A stretch of DNA of 64,000 nt from Bacteroidota bacterium (lineage in GTDB: Bacteria > Bacteroidota > Ignavibacteria > OLB7). The first letter of the stretch is position 1. Each line of letters starts with the position of its first letter. Both the position numbers and the translations under genes were made by a program. This document shows positions 9,935-19,286 of the stretch, in pieces. The stretch covers positions 190,829 to 254,828 of the forward strand of contig JAFDZV010000010.1 in NCBI GenBank assembly GCA_018266795.1, given 5' to 3'. The notes under the pieces were generated by a model that saw only the letters and a list, made by a program, of their open reading frames with translations, had not been told where the DNA came from and made no database searches.

Positions 9935-11170
9935 TCAACTGAAGCGCAGCGCCTTCACCGGCCGCACCATGGAGGCGATCAACGCGGGGATCACGGTGAA
10001 GAGAACGCAGAGCGAGAGCGAGAGCGAGACCACCAGCGCATAGTGCCAGGGCTTCAGCGCAACAGGAACGGCATCGATGAAGTAGATGAGCGGATCGAGA
10101 TGCAGCGGCTTCAGGTACATCTGCACCAGCGTGAAGCCGAGCGAGAGAACAACACCGAGCGCAGTTCCAACGGCCCCAATCAGCACTCCCTGCCCGATGA
10201 AGATGCGCATGATCCCGCCGGGCCTGGCACCGAGCGTGGAGAGCACTCCGATGGATTCCGTCTTCTCCAGCACCACCATCAGGAGTGTGGAGGCGATGTT
10301 GAACACTGCCACGATGATGATCAGCCCCAGCACGATCGGAATCGGCGCGCGCTGAAGGTCGAGCCAGGCAAAGATGGACTGATAGATGTCGAAGACGGTT
10401 CGCGGGTAATGCGGGAACCCCATCGCCGTATCCAGCATGCGCGCGGTAGGTTCGATCGTGGTGGGATCGCGCACCACGATGTCGTAGCCGGTAACCTGAT
10501 CCGGAGTGTACTCGAACATCCGCTGTGTGACACCGAGCGACGTGTAGGTGTAGATGTCGTCGAACTGCGCCATCCCGGTTCGGTAGATGCCGCGCAGCAC
10601 GAACTGCTCGATCGACGGCGGGTTCTCCGGCGTCGGAAGGCCGTTCGGGCTGAAGATCACAAGCGTATCGCCGATGTGCAGGCGCAGCTTCTGTGCAAGG
10701 CGTTCGCCGATCACGAGCGCAGGAAGTTCGCCGGCGCGCGGTTCGGCGAGCGCGAACGAGCCGGCGACAAGCTTGTCGCGAATGGAGGAGACGTCCCGTG
10801 TTGGCACGATCCCCTTCAGCAGAACCCCCTCCAGCGCAGCACGCGAACGGATGATTGCCTCGCGCGATGCATACGGGCTCACCGCCTTCACGTTGGGGAC
10901 CTTCTTCGGCAGGGAGGATACCATCTGCTCGTATCCCTTCAGTGCACGCCCGCTGAAGGCCGTCACCTCGATATGCCCGAGGAAGGTGACCATGTTGGAG
11001 CGCAGCGTATCGTCGAAGCCGTCCAGGATCGCAAGTGAGATCAGCAGCGCCGAAACGCCGAACATCACTCCGAGCACGGCGATGGCCGTGATGAAGCTTA
11101 CAAAGCGATTGCGGCGGCTGGGTGCAAGATACCTCCGCGCAATCAGGAGCGTGTACGATTGAAGGCGCAT
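9935..11170 (-). CDS. LolC/LolE-type lipoprotein-releasing ABC transporter permease
   Basis: The protein has 411 residues from ATG 11170 (MRLQSYTLLIARRYL). In-frame upstream codons exist back to 11272 but lack family similarity. The architecture is that of an FtsX/MacB-type permease: one membrane segment near residues 25-50 (FITAIAVLGVMFGVSALLIS), a large periplasmic domain, then three membrane segments in the C-terminal FtsX domain (VLGLIIIVAVFNIASTLL) and the usual ending PVKALRFS. LolCDE extracts lipoproteins from the inner membrane for transfer to LolA. The ATPase LolD is not adjacent, so a general FtsX-like permease cannot be excluded. Confidence 0.88.
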   Translation of the reverse strand: MRLQSYTLLIARRYLAPSRRNRFVSFITAIAVLGVMFGVSALLISLAILDGFDDTLRSNMVTFLGHIEVTAFSGRALKGYEQMVSSLPKKVPNVKAVSPYASREAIIRSRAALEGVLLKGIVPTRDVSSIRDKLVAGSFALAEPRAGELPALVIGERLAQKLRLHIGDTLVIFSPNGLPTPENPPSIEQFVLRGIYRTGMAQFDDIYTYTSLGVTQRMFEYTPDQVTGYDIVVRDPTTIEPTARMLDTAMGFPHYPRTVFDIYQSIFAWLDLQRAPIPIVLGLIIIVAVFNIASTLLMVVLEKTESIGVLSTLGARPGGIMRIFIGQGVLIGAVGTALGVVLSLGFTLVQMYLKPLHLDPLIYFIDAVPVALKPWHYALVVSLSLSLCVLFTVIPALIASMVRPVKALRFS

Positions 11171-11293
11171 GGAGCGCCAGTATACGCAAACGCGGAGGAC
11201 CTTCGAGGCATCATCCCCGGTTGACCGGAGCACAAAATCACGTATCACAATGTTACGGATGGCTTGGGGCACCTCTCATCGCATATGATTTCC

Positions 11294-11301
11294 TATCTTT
11301 G
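11294..11301 (+). promoter_or_regulatory. Bacteroidota-type -7 element for citrate synthase
   Basis: TATCTTTG matches TAnnTTTG and lies 53 bp upstream of the citrate synthase ATG. No good -33 element is seen at 19-21 bp. Confidence 0.45.
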
Positions 11302-11353
11302 GCCGTTTAGCGTAGCTGCGTTCATTCACACCCTAATTGGATCAACACGTCGT

Positions 11354-12475
11354 ATGGCTGAGGCACAGAAGAAAGGCCTGGAAGATGTGATCGCCGGCGA
11401 GTCGGCGATTTGCTTTATCGATGGCCGTGAAGGTCGACTGATCTATCGCGGTTATGACATTCACGACCTGGTGCAGGGTAGCTTCGAGGAGGCCGCATAC
11501 CTTTTGCTGAACGGCGATCTGCCGACCAAGTCGCAGCTCGACGAGTTCACCGCGCAGCTTCGCGCCGAAGCACATCTGCCGCGTGAGATCGTTGGGCAGA
11601 TGATGTCGCTTCCGGCAGACTCCACCGGCATGGAGGCGTTGCGCGGTATCGTCAGTTCTCTTTCGTTCTTCGATTCGGACCGCAACGACAACAGTCGCGA
11701 AGCCAATTACCGCAAGGCTATCCGGCTGCTTGCCAAGACGCCGATCATCGTTGCGTTGATCGAGCGGATCCGTACCGGCGGCGATATTCACATGCCGCGC
11801 CCGGACCTTTCGATCGCAGGGAACTTCCTCTGGATGCTCCTCGGCAAGGAAGCCTCCGCCGAGCATGTACGCATGTTCGACACGGCTCTCATTCTTCATG
11901 CGGATCACGAGTTCAACGCCTCCACCTTCACGGCCCGTGTTATCGCCGCAACGTTGTCGGACATGTACTCGGCAGTTGTCGGCGCCATCGGCGCGCTCAA
12001 GGGGCCGCTTCACGGCGGCGCCAACGAGCAGGTGATGCGCATGCTTCTGCAGATCCACGATCCCGAGAAGGCGCAGAGCTGGATTGCCGAGGCACTTGCA
12101 AGCAAGAAGAAGATCATGGGCTTCGGCCATCGCGTCTACCGCACCGAGGATCCGCGTGCGACGCATCTGCGCAAGATGTCGGAGACGCTCGGCAAGGAGA
12201 CCGGCCAGACGCAGTGGTACGAGATGTCGCGCACGATCGAGCAGTACGTGCTGGCGGAGAAGGGACTCTATCCGAACGTGGACTTCTACTCCGCATCGGC
12301 GTACTACATGATGGGCATTCCCATCGATCTGTTCACGCCGATCTTCGCGATGAGCCGCATGGCCGGATGGACCGCACACATCATCGAGCAACAGGCGGAT
12401 AACCGCCTGATTCGCCCGGCGGCAGACTATACCGGCAAGATCGATCTTACCTATACGCCGGTTGACGCCCGCTGA
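11354..12475 (+). CDS. gltA: citrate synthase (short type)
   Basis: The enzyme condenses acetyl-CoA with oxaloacetate to citrate, the entry step of the TCA cycle. It has 373 residues from ATG 11354, the length of the short Bacillus/archaeal-type enzymes, not the 430-residue proteobacterial form. The active-site residues are visible: H185 (LHADHEFNAS), H220 (GPLHGGANE), H259 (GFGHRVYR) and D310 (NVDFYSASAY). Short citrate synthases and 2-methylcitrate synthases are hard to tell apart by eye. No prpB/prpD neighbours are present, so citrate synthase is the simpler call. The gene stands alone between divergent and tandem neighbours. Confidence 0.95.
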   Translation: MAEAQKKGLEDVIAGESAICFIDGREGRLIYRGYDIHDLVQGSFEEAAYLLLNGDLPTKSQLDEFTAQLRAEAHLPREIVGQMMSLPADSTGMEALRGIVSSLSFFDSDRNDNSREANYRKAIRLLAKTPIIVALIERIRTGGDIHMPRPDLSIAGNFLWMLLGKEASAEHVRMFDTALILHADHEFNASTFTARVIAATLSDMYSAVVGAIGALKGPLHGGANEQVMRMLLQIHDPEKAQSWIAEALASKKKIMGFGHRVYRTEDPRATHLRKMSETLGKETGQTQWYEMSRTIEQYVLAEKGLYPNVDFYSASAYYMMGIPIDLFTPIFAMSRMAGWTAHIIEQQADNRLIRPAADYTGKIDLTYTPVDAR

Positions 12476-12521
12476 TCGCCGCATCAACGCGATTGGGCAC
12501 GACTCCCGGCCGGAATTGAGC

Positions 12522-12549
12522 GCGCCCCGGATCATGAGCTCCGGGGCGC
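12522..12549 (+). terminator. GC-rich hairpin after citrate synthase
   Basis: GCGCCCCGGA (12522-12531) pairs perfectly with 12540-12549 around an 8-nt loop, followed by a weak GCTGCTGTTTGG tail. It lies about 45 bp after the citrate synthase stop. Confidence 0.6.
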
Positions 12550-12711
12550 TGCTGTTTGGTGCCGGCCGTACAATCCGTCCGGTGCGCCGGCTCCCCGATG
12601 CCAGACGCCACGGAGCCAGAAGGCCGACGCATGCGGCCCGGTTCGCGCAGGTACCGACAGCGTACATCGATGCCGACCTCCTCCTTGCCCGCAGAATCAC
12701 TTCATAGCGCA

Positions 12712-14337
12712 ATGTTCAACCAGGCAGGTTCCGGTGCGCCCGGCGCATTCGGGCGTCGCGCCTGGTTGTGGACCGCCGCGCTTCTCGCTGCGCTTGCGCT
12801 CCCCACACTCCTTCTTCCGCTCAGCCACGACCAGTCCTTCTTCTTCGTTACAGCACAACGTATGATTCGCGGCGCGGTGCTGTACCGCGATCTCGTGGAC
12901 ATCAAGCCTCCGCTTCTGTACCACATGTATGCGGTGGCCGCGCTGTTCGGCGACTCCGGCATCTCGGTGCGCATTCTGGATCTCGTGGTGCAGGGCGGTA
13001 CCTGCTGGCTGATGATCGCGCTCATCCGGCGCAGCGGTGGCGGGGATCGCGTTGCGGCGCTCGCCGCTGTGATCTTCCTCCTCTGCTACTACGGCCAGGG
13101 CTATGGCGATACCGCCCAGTGCGAGGGATACGCCGGACTTCTGGGCTTCGGCACTGCATGGATGATCATGTATCGCCGCACGGCCGCCGGATTCGTCGTT
13201 GCAGGTCTGCTGCTTGGCGCCGTCGTGATGATGAAGTTTACGATGGGCCTTCTGCTTCCGGTGGCCGTCGCGCTGGATCTTGCGGCGTTCGCGGAGGCAT
13301 GGCCAAGGCGTGCACGGCTGTATGCATGGCTTCTCGGCGGCTTCGGCATCGTGCTCGCAGCGTTCGCGCTCTTCCTCACCATGAACAACGCGTGGCACAG
13401 CTACCGTCTCGTCATGGAGTTCACCAGCGCATACGCCGCCATCGAAATGCACTCACCGGGACTCTGGATCAGGAACCTCCTGACGATGGTCCCGGAGCAT
13501 CTGGCGCTCGACTATTCGCTCCTTCTTGTGACAGCAACCGGCGCCGGGCTTCTGTACACGGCCCGCACCACGCCACGCGAGGCCGGTGCCGCGCGAAGCG
13601 CAGCGTTCATCGTGCTTCTCCGGTTCAATGCGCTGGCCTTCGTTGCCCTCCTCGTATCCATCATCGTGGAGGCGAAGTATCCGGGCTACCATTTCGAACG
13701 GCTGTACCCGTTCGGAGCGCCGCTGGCTGCTGTCGGAATGACAGCGGCACGCAACTGGCTGGCGCGCCAGCAGTCGCGGACCCTGTACCGGTGCCTGGTT
13801 CTGCCGGCTCTGGCAGGCGGCATGGTAATTCTCGGCCCGCTCCCCCGCTATGTGTGGCACTGCCTGATTCCGGCGGCAGAGGCGCTGCAGGGAATCGATC
13901 CGGCACCGGACGGTGTGCACGCGTTCGCCCGGCGCCTGGGCGCGGGCACATACCCGCATGCTGATGGAACCACAACCCCTCGCAGGCTGCACCAGGGGGA
14001 TCTGTTCGTGATGTCCAGCCAGGCCGCGCTGATCTATCTCCATGCCGGCGTCCTTCCGGAAAACAATGTCTACATGTCCGCATACATCCAGGCACCGTTC
14101 GCATCAGGGGAGTGGAAGGAAGAAACGAGGCACTTTCTTCTCCTGCATCGGCCGCGGGTGATCGTGCTGGACGAAGGCGATGCGCTTCCCGGAATCAGCG
14201 GAACGAACATGACATCGCTGGATGCCATGCGGGCCCTGCCTGGTGTTGCGGCCATGCTCGACAGCGAGTACGTGAGGGTGTGGGAGCTGAAGAACCCGCA
14301 GGGGGCACAGCCGGTGGTATATGAACGGAGGAAGTGA
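12712..14337 (+). CDS. GT-C fold membrane glycosyltransferase (PMT/ArnT-like)
   Basis: This is a multi-pass membrane protein of about 541 residues from ATG 12712; ATGs at 12670 and 12556 are possible but add non-hydrophobic sequence. About ten hydrophobic segments are visible. The first periplasmic loop has the pattern HDQSFFFVTAQRMIRG followed by YRDLVDIKPPLLYH. This matches the acidic 'HDE..G..PYRD..KPP' signature of dolichyl/undecaprenyl-phosphate-sugar-dependent GT-C enzymes, with Gln at one acidic position. A soluble C-terminal periplasmic part follows residue 420. It probably transfers a sugar from a lipid carrier at the outer face of the inner membrane; donor and acceptor are unknown. 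Confidence 0.78.
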   Translation: MFNQAGSGAPGAFGRRAWLWTAALLAALALPTLLLPLSHDQSFFFVTAQRMIRGAVLYRDLVDIKPPLLYHMYAVAALFGDSGISVRILDLVVQGGTCWLMIALIRRSGGGDRVAALAAVIFLLCYYGQGYGDTAQCEGYAGLLGFGTAWMIMYRRTAAGFVVAGLLLGAVVMMKFTMGLLLPVAVALDLAAFAEAWPRRARLYAWLLGGFGIVLAAFALFLTMNNAWHSYRLVMEFTSAYAAIEMHSPGLWIRNLLTMVPEHLALDYSLLLVTATGAGLLYTARTTPREAGAARSAAFIVLLRFNALAFVALLVSIIVEAKYPGYHFERLYPFGAPLAAVGMTAARNWLARQQSRTLYRCLVLPALAGGMVILGPLPRYVWHCLIPAAEALQGIDPAPDGVHAFARRLGAGTYPHADGTTTPRRLHQGDLFVMSSQAALIYLHAGVLPENNVYMSAYIQAPFASGEWKEETRHFLLLHRPRVIVLDEGDALPGISGTNMTSLDAMRALPGVAAMLDSEYVRVWELKNPQGAQPVVYERRK

Positions 14338-14421
14338 TGGGGTTTGGGGCCTGTGATGCGCACGCGGTGACCGATGCCACGAACACACATCTCGCACCCT
14401 CCGGCTCCGACAACGTTTGTC

Positions 14422-14573
14422 GAGATATGAGAGCCGTTATGAGGTATGAGCGATAAGAGAGACGCCCGGGGTGATGGGTGCCGAGCGGGAGAGAGTGATT
14501 CCCCCCATCATCACGCATAACCCATCACCGGAGACGTTATGAGTGACGGGTGCCACCACATCTCTCATATCTC
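14422..14573. repeat. composite intergenic repeat with 12-bp inverted ends
   Basis: GAGATATGAGAG (14422-14433) is the exact inverse complement of 14562-14573. Inside are direct copies of CGTTATGAG (14435 and 14535) and an inverted GTGATGGGT/ACCCATCAC pair. The string CATCACGCATAACCCATCAC near 14509-14528 recurs in nearly the same form at about 58662-58681. The element fills the gap between two convergent genes. Confidence 0.6.
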
Positions 14574-14585
14574 ATATCTCATCTT

Positions 14586-15011
14586 TCATATCTCTTTCAG
14601 CCCCGTTCCATCATCGGCCGCTGCAAGCAGATCCAGCAGGGCCTTCGGCGGACGCACCGGCTTCATCGTATCCACCGTTGTGAACGCGTGCGACGTGCGG
14701 CCCGTTGCAAGCAGTTCCGCATCACGATAGATCTCGTACTCCAGCTGCATCCGCGCACCGATCGGCCGCCGCAGATATGTGTGCACGGTGAGCACCTCGT
14801 CGTAGCGGGCCGGACGCCGCATTGCAACGCACACCTCCAGCACCGGCAGCATCACGCCGCTCTCCTCCAGTGCCGAATTGGCAAGCCCGAGATCCCGCAG
14901 CATCTCCGTACGTCCGGTCTCCAGATACTCCACGTACACGCCGTGGTACACCACTCCCATCTTGTCGGTATCGGGATAGCGAACGCGAACGTTTGTGGTA
15001 TGATGGATCAT
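14586..15011 (-). CDS. YbgC/4-hydroxybenzoyl-CoA-type acyl-CoA thioesterase
   Basis: This is a hot-dog fold thioesterase of 141 residues, typical for the family. The active-site segment RYPDTDKMGVVYHGVYVEYLE near residues 11-31 contains the catalytic Asp of the 4HBT/YbgC clade. It hydrolyses acyl-CoA (or acyl-ACP) thioesters; the chain preference cannot be read. Its ATG overlaps the stop of the preceding membrane-protein gene by 4 nt, indicating translational coupling at the end of the parA/parB run. There is no tol-pal cluster nearby, unlike ybgC of proteobacteria. Confidence 0.88.
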   Translation of the reverse strand: MIHHTTNVRVRYPDTDKMGVVYHGVYVEYLETGRTEMLRDLGLANSALEESGVMLPVLEVCVAMRRPARYDEVLTVHTYLRRPIGARMQLEYEIYRDAELLATGRTSHAFTTVDTMKPVRPPKALLDLLAAADDGTGLKEI

Positions 15012-15580
15012 GCAACCTTCAACTCTTTCAGCTTCTGCTCGAGCGCCGTGAATGCAATCGCGAGATCCACCTTGTAGAGGTGCTCGAACTTCTCCCGCAC
15101 CAACAGGAACGGCGACACATTCACCGTGTCGTCATCGGGCGTAAGCAGAAGCACGGTTGCGGAGTCGTCGGCACCCAGCCCGCTTACCCAGCGCCCACGT
15201 GTGCGGCGTACCAGCACCTCGCCGACATAGGCGCCGAAGGCCAGCAGTACCATGGGAGGAACGTCGGCGGACGCAGACTCCGCCCCCCATCCCGCGATGA
15301 TCGCACGGTCCACCTGCGCCATGCTCTCCGGAGTGAAGTCGAAATTCTCCGCGAACACCTTCCGTCCGATGGAGGCGCAGATCGCCGCGAGTTTGTGCAT
15401 GCGGTCCGCGGTCACCTCCCCCTCAATCAGGCCGCCATCCTCGATCGCAAGAATCGCGCGCCCGCCGTCGGCCCCTCCGCCCTGCGCGCGGCGCCGGCGG
15501 AGATGATTGAATGCCAGCGCCGCCACTGCCAGGTAGGCGGCGGCTGCTATCAAACCGACCATCGCGATGTAGTTGCTCAT
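15008..15580 (-). CDS. single-pass membrane protein of unknown function (DUF3806-like)
   Basis: The protein has 190 residues from ATG 15580 (MSNYIAMVGLIAAAAYLAVAAL). One N-terminal membrane segment is followed by a basic stop-transfer stretch (HLRRRRAQ) and a soluble cytoplasmic domain. That domain contains LLAFGAYVGEVLVRRTRGRW near residues 115-135, a pattern I associate with DUF3806-like proteins. The function is not recognised. It lies 115 bp after parB and overlaps the thioesterase by 4 nt, so it is probably co-transcribed with both. Confidence 0.7.
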   Translation of the reverse strand: MSNYIAMVGLIAAAAYLAVAALAFNHLRRRRAQGGGADGGRAILAIEDGGLIEGEVTADRMHKLAAICASIGRKVFAENFDFTPESMAQVDRAIIAGWGAESASADVPPMVLLAFGAYVGEVLVRRTRGRWVSGLGADDSATVLLLTPDDDTVNVSPFLLVREKFEHLYKVDLAIAFTALEQKLKELKVA

Positions 15581-15695
15581 TGCCGTCAATGTCGCTGGTT
15601 GTTGCTGTTGGCTTCGCCCGCGGTTTCCGCGGGATGTGAACCGCGCCTCCGGAGCGCCGGGTCGCGGTGGCGCAGCGTTTGCCGCACGTTCGCCG

Positions 15696-16658
15696 CTACT
15701 GGCCGTGCCGTTCGATGACCGCGAACAGATCGAGAAGCCGTTCCAGATCCTCGGCGGAGTAGAAGTCGATCGATATCGCACCGTCGCCGGCCACACCGGA
15801 CTTGATACGCACCTGCGTGCCCATCACCTGCTGCAAGCGGTTCGCGATCGCGTTGTACATCACCTCCACCTGGGCGCGCGATCCGTTCCGCTCATTGCTC
15901 TGTGGTGCGGCACCCGCTGCAGAGCGTTTGGTTGCATGCGTCGCAGCGTTCTCCGCAACCTGCTTTGCCATCGACTCGGTTCGCCGCACCGAAAGCCCGT
16001 CGTTGCAGACCTTCAACCACACTTCCAGCCGGGCGTGATCATCGGGGATCGTGAGGAGCGCGCGCGCGTGCCCCATCGCAATCTCGTTGTTGCGGAGCGA
16101 GTTCTGAATCTGTTCGGGGAGCTTCAGCAGGCGGATGAAGTTGGTCACGGTGGACCGGTCCTTGCCGACCTTCTTCGCGACGTCTTCCTGCGAAAGGTTG
16201 AGATCGCGGATCAGGCGCTGATAGCCGAGCGCAACTTCGATGGGATTGAGATTCTCGCGCTGGACATTCTCGATCAGCGCCAGCTCCATCATGGCGCGAT
16301 CGGACTCGACGTTGAGAATGTATGCCGGGATCTGCGTAAGGCCGGCCTCGATCGAGGCGCGCACGCGGCGTTCGCCGGAGATGAGCTCGAATCCGCCATC
16401 CACGCGCCGCACCGTGATCGGCTGGATCACGCCGTTCTCCAGAATGGACTGCTTCAGCTCATCCAGCGCCTGCGCATTGAAGTCCATGCGCGGCTGGAAT
16501 GGATTGCGCCGCACGCGTGCGATATCGATGAAGCAGATCGTCCCAACGGACTGCCCATCATCAACCGGGAGCACATCACGCTCCTCGGGAGTTATCTCCG
16601 GGACGCTGGACAGGAGTGCCCCTAGCCCCCGTCCCAAGACTGTTTTGCTTTTGCTCAT
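15696..16658 (-). CDS. parB: chromosome partitioning protein ParB
   Basis: ParB binds parS DNA and loads SMC in chromosome segregation. The protein has 320 residues. The start VLGRGLGALL is the usual ParB N-terminus. The CTPase/ParB box includes NPFQPRMDF, GVIQPITVRR and the GERRVRAS motif near residue 97, then the ENVQRENLNPIE segment. The helix-turn-helix follows near residues 155-180 (SQEDVAKKVGKDRSTVTNFIRLL), and a C-terminal dimerisation domain after a linker. It lies 75 bp after parA on the same strand. Confidence 0.96.
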   Translation of the reverse strand: MSKSKTVLGRGLGALLSSVPEITPEERDVLPVDDGQSVGTICFIDIARVRRNPFQPRMDFNAQALDELKQSILENGVIQPITVRRVDGGFELISGERRVRASIEAGLTQIPAYILNVESDRAMMELALIENVQRENLNPIEVALGYQRLIRDLNLSQEDVAKKVGKDRSTVTNFIRLLKLPEQIQNSLRNNEIAMGHARALLTIPDDHARLEVWLKVCNDGLSVRRTESMAKQVAENAATHATKRSAAGAAPQSNERNGSRAQVEVMYNAIANRLQQVMGTQVRIKSGVAGDGAISIDFYSAEDLERLLDLFAVIERHGQ

Positions 16659-16733
16659 CGTTCCTGGTTCAACTTGGCGAATGAAGATCGTACGATCGCT
16701 CCTCGTGAGAAGCAGTACACCACGGTCTCGATG

Positions 16734-17648
16734 TTACCCTGCATCCCTATCCGCATGTGAACCAGGAGGCGGCTCTGCATCGGCTCCCGATTTCATTTCA
16801 CCACGTCGGCCGCCTCCGTTCTGCGCATCGCGCGGAAGCGATACGGCCGGCCCGCCCGGCTCGCCGGCAACCGCAGCTTCCAGATGACCATCGCGGCGGA
16901 GAATCTCCGTTGCGAGATCGATGTAGTTCCTGGTGCCGATCGACAGCGCATCGTACAACAGCACCGGCTTGCCGTGACTGGGCGCCTCGCTCAGACGAAC
17001 GTTGCGCGTGATCATGGTCTGGAACACCTTGTCGCCGAAATAGCGGCGCACCTCACCGGCTACCTGATTCGAAAGGCGAAGCCGGCTGTCGAACATCGTA
17101 AGAAGCACGCCCTCGATATCGAGCGCGGGGTTCAGATGCTTCTTGACGATGGAGATCGTATTGAGCAGCTGCCCGAGCCCCTCGAGCGCGTAATACTCGC
17201 ACTGCACCGGAATGAGGATGGAATCGGCCGCAGTCAGAGCATTCAGCGTGAGCAGGCTGAGCGATGGGGGGCAGTCGATGATGATATACGTATACACGCC
17301 GCGCATCGGCTCCAGCGCACGCGAGAGCACACGCTCACGATTGGGAACGTCGATCATCTCGATCTCCGCTCCAACCAGATTGATGTGGGCCGGTATGAGA
17401 TCCAGGCACCCAAGCTCTGTCTTCATCGCCGCATCGGCCGGCGCAATGCCGTCCACGATCACTTCATAGATCGTCTTTGTCAACTTCGTCGAGTCGATAC
17501 CGAGACCGCTGGACGCGTTCGCCTGCGGATCGATATCGATCAGCAACGTCGGCTGCTCGGCAGCCGCAAGCGACGCGGCAAGGTTCACCGCAGTGGTCGT
17601 CTTGCCAACTCCGCCCTTCTGATTCGCTATTGCTATGATTTTACCCAT
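16734..17648 (-). CDS. parA: chromosome partitioning ATPase ParA (Soj family)
   Basis: This deviant Walker-A ATPase works with ParB. The protein has 304 residues from ATG 17648 ([10 protein letters not shown]). The signature lysines K11 and K16 are in [11 protein letters not shown], the Walker A' motif is [12 protein letters not shown], and the Walker B motif is [11 protein letters not shown]. After the conserved ending near residue 260 ([12 protein letters not shown]) there is an unusual tail of about 45 residues rich in Gly, Pro, Ala and charged residues. Standard Soj proteins are 250-270 residues. The Nudix gene ends 14 bp upstream, so the two are co-transcribed. Confidence 0.96.
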   Translation of the reverse strand: MGKIIAIANQKGGVGKTTTAVNLAASLAAAEQPTLLIDIDPQANASSGLGIDSTKLTKTIYEVIVDGIAPADAAMKTELGCLDLIPAHINLVGAEIEMIDVPNRERVLSRALEPMRGVYTYIIIDCPPSLSLLTLNALTAADSILIPVQCEYYALEGLGQLLNTISIVKKHLNPALDIEGVLLTMFDSRLRLSNQVAGEVRRYFGDKVFQTMITRNVRLSEAPSHGKPVLLYDALSIGTRNYIDLATEILRRDGHLEAAVAGEPGGPAVSLPRDAQNGGGRRGEMKSGADAEPPPGSHADRDAG

Positions 17649-17662
17649 CGGCCTCGTTATCC

Positions 17663-18259
17663 TCACTGGGCCTGCTCCACCGCATGCGCCGGGTTGTCGA
17701 TGCAATGAAGCTTGTACCAGAGAAATGCGCTCACCACGAGCGCGTGCGTGATCTCGCCGGCGCGAAGCAGTTGGTCCAGCTCCGCCAGCGGCAACAGTTC
17801 CACTTCGATCTCTTCGTGATCATCGAGACTCTGGTCGCCGCGACGGCTGAGATCGGTGGCCAGCAGCGTGTACGTCCAGTTGTCGATGATCGCAGGGTTC
17901 GGGCGCACGCGTCCAAGTTCCACAACGGTGCCGGCCTCGAATCCTGTCTCCTCCAGCAGTTCGCGCCGCGCTGCGTCCGCCGGCGTCTCGCCATGATCAA
18001 CGATACCGCCGGGAATCTCCAGCGTGATCTCATCGCTGCCGTGACGGTACTGGCGTATCAGCACCAGTTCCTTCGCCTCCGTGACAGCCACCACGTTCAC
18101 CCAGTCGTTGGAATCGATGTAGAAGAACTCGCCGCGCCGCCCGGTCGTCGGGCTCTCGCGCGTCACCTTCTTCAACGTGAAGACCCGGCAGTCCGCCAGT
18201 TCCTCGCGCGCAATTGTGCGCCAGGGCACGATTCCATTTCCCGGCTCGGGAAGGGCCAT
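17663..18259 (-). CDS. Nudix hydrolase, probable ADP-ribose pyrophosphatase
   Basis: The protein has 198 residues from ATG 18259 ([13 protein letters not shown]). The Nudix box is complete: [21 protein letters not shown] followed by TGF, matching Gx5Ex7REUxEExGU. The upstream strands ([19 protein letters not shown]) and the EIPGG context are those of NudF-type ADP-ribose pyrophosphatases, which split ADP-ribose into AMP and ribose-5-phosphate. The exact substrate is inferred from subfamily appearance only. It is the first gene of the nudix-parA-parB run. Confidence 0.88.
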   Translation of the reverse strand: MALPEPGNGIVPWRTIAREELADCRVFTLKKVTRESPTTGRRGEFFYIDSNDWVNVVAVTEAKELVLIRQYRHGSDEITLEIPGGIVDHGETPADAARRELLEETGFEAGTVVELGRVRPNPAIIDNWTYTLLATDLSRRGDQSLDDHEEIEVELLPLAELDQLLRAGEITHALVVSAFLWYKLHCIDNPAHAVEQAQ

Positions 18260-18425
18260 AACATCGCAACGAAATGGGTGACGGCAAAGCACGTGGTTGG
18301 AGGGACCCTCCGTGGATGTGCGGTGCCGGGAGGAATTGCACGACGGCTCGCGCGGCATGCCGAATGCGGCTCGATCCTGGAAGACCGTTGAACGGCCCCG
18401 GGGGCATCGAACCTCGTACCGGCCG

Positions 18426-19115
18426 CTAGAGAGAGTGGGACACTCCAGGATCTACCACCAGCCCCGCGAATCCTTTCCCGGCAATCTGCGCAACGAAGTC
18501 GTGCGCATCCACCTCGATGGGTGGGAAGGTATTGTAGTGCATCGGAATGGTGAGCTTCGGATGCAGGAACTCCACCGCAACAACGGCATCGGCTACGCCC
18601 ATTGTGAAGTAGTCGCCAATCGGCAGCAGTGCAACATCGATTGCATTCATATCGCCGATCAGCTTCATATCGTAGAAGAGGCCGGTGTCACCGGCGTGGT
18701 AGATCGTGCGCCCTCCCAGCGTGAGAAGCAGGCCGGCGGGCGATCCACAGTATGCGCCATCCGGCGTGGACGAGCTGTGATGCGCGATCGTGAACTTCAG
18801 ATGGCCGAACGGGAACGCGCGTCCGCCTCCGATCCCCATCCCCACAGTGTTCTCGCAGCCGCGCGCTTTCAGGTAGTTGGCAACCTCGAATGTGGAAATC
18901 ACCACGGCACCGGTTCGCTTCGCGATCGTCTCCGCATCGCCCAGATGATCGCCATGGCCGTGCGTCACCAGAATGGCCGTCGGTTCCAGCTGATCAGCCG
19001 GCACCGGCGCATGCGGATTGCCCGTGACAAACGGGTCGATGAGAATCGAGTCGTCTCCATGCCGGATCAGCCATGCTGAATGGCCGAGGAAAGTCAGCGT
19101 CAACGAAGCGGACAT
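18426..19115 (-). CDS. metal-dependent hydrolase of the metallo-beta-lactamase fold (UPF0173)
   Basis: The protein has 229 residues from ATG 19115 (MSASLTLTFLGHSAWLI). The motif THGHGDHLGD near residues 53-62 is the metal-binding HxHxDH signature. Further metal ligands are expected in HAGDTGLF and at the late IPMHYNTFP His. Length and the 'LGHSA' start match UPF0173/YtkL-type hydrolases, whose substrates are generally unknown. It stands 166 bp upstream of the Nudix gene. Confidence 0.9.
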   Translation of the reverse strand: MSASLTLTFLGHSAWLIRHGDDSILIDPFVTGNPHAPVPADQLEPTAILVTHGHGDHLGDAETIAKRTGAVVISTFEVANYLKARGCENTVGMGIGGGRAFPFGHLKFTIAHHSSSTPDGAYCGSPAGLLLTLGGRTIYHAGDTGLFYDMKLIGDMNAIDVALLPIGDYFTMGVADAVVAVEFLHPKLTIPMHYNTFPPIEVDAHDFVAQIAGKGFAGLVVDPGVSHSL

Positions 19116-19286
19116 CCAGTGTCGATCGAAGTGAATGTTAACGGGAAACGATGAGCGCGCGTGGGCCGTCAGGATGGCAATCTCATCTGCAACCGAACGC
19201 GAAGGGATTAAAGATACCCAAACGCACTCCTCGTGCAAAGCCGGTTGAGAAGTTCAAACGTATACCATGCCCATGAATGCGTCTGA

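Noticed and set aside
11342..12712. 456-codon minus-strand frame
   Set aside because: Antisense to citrate synthase, with no motif.
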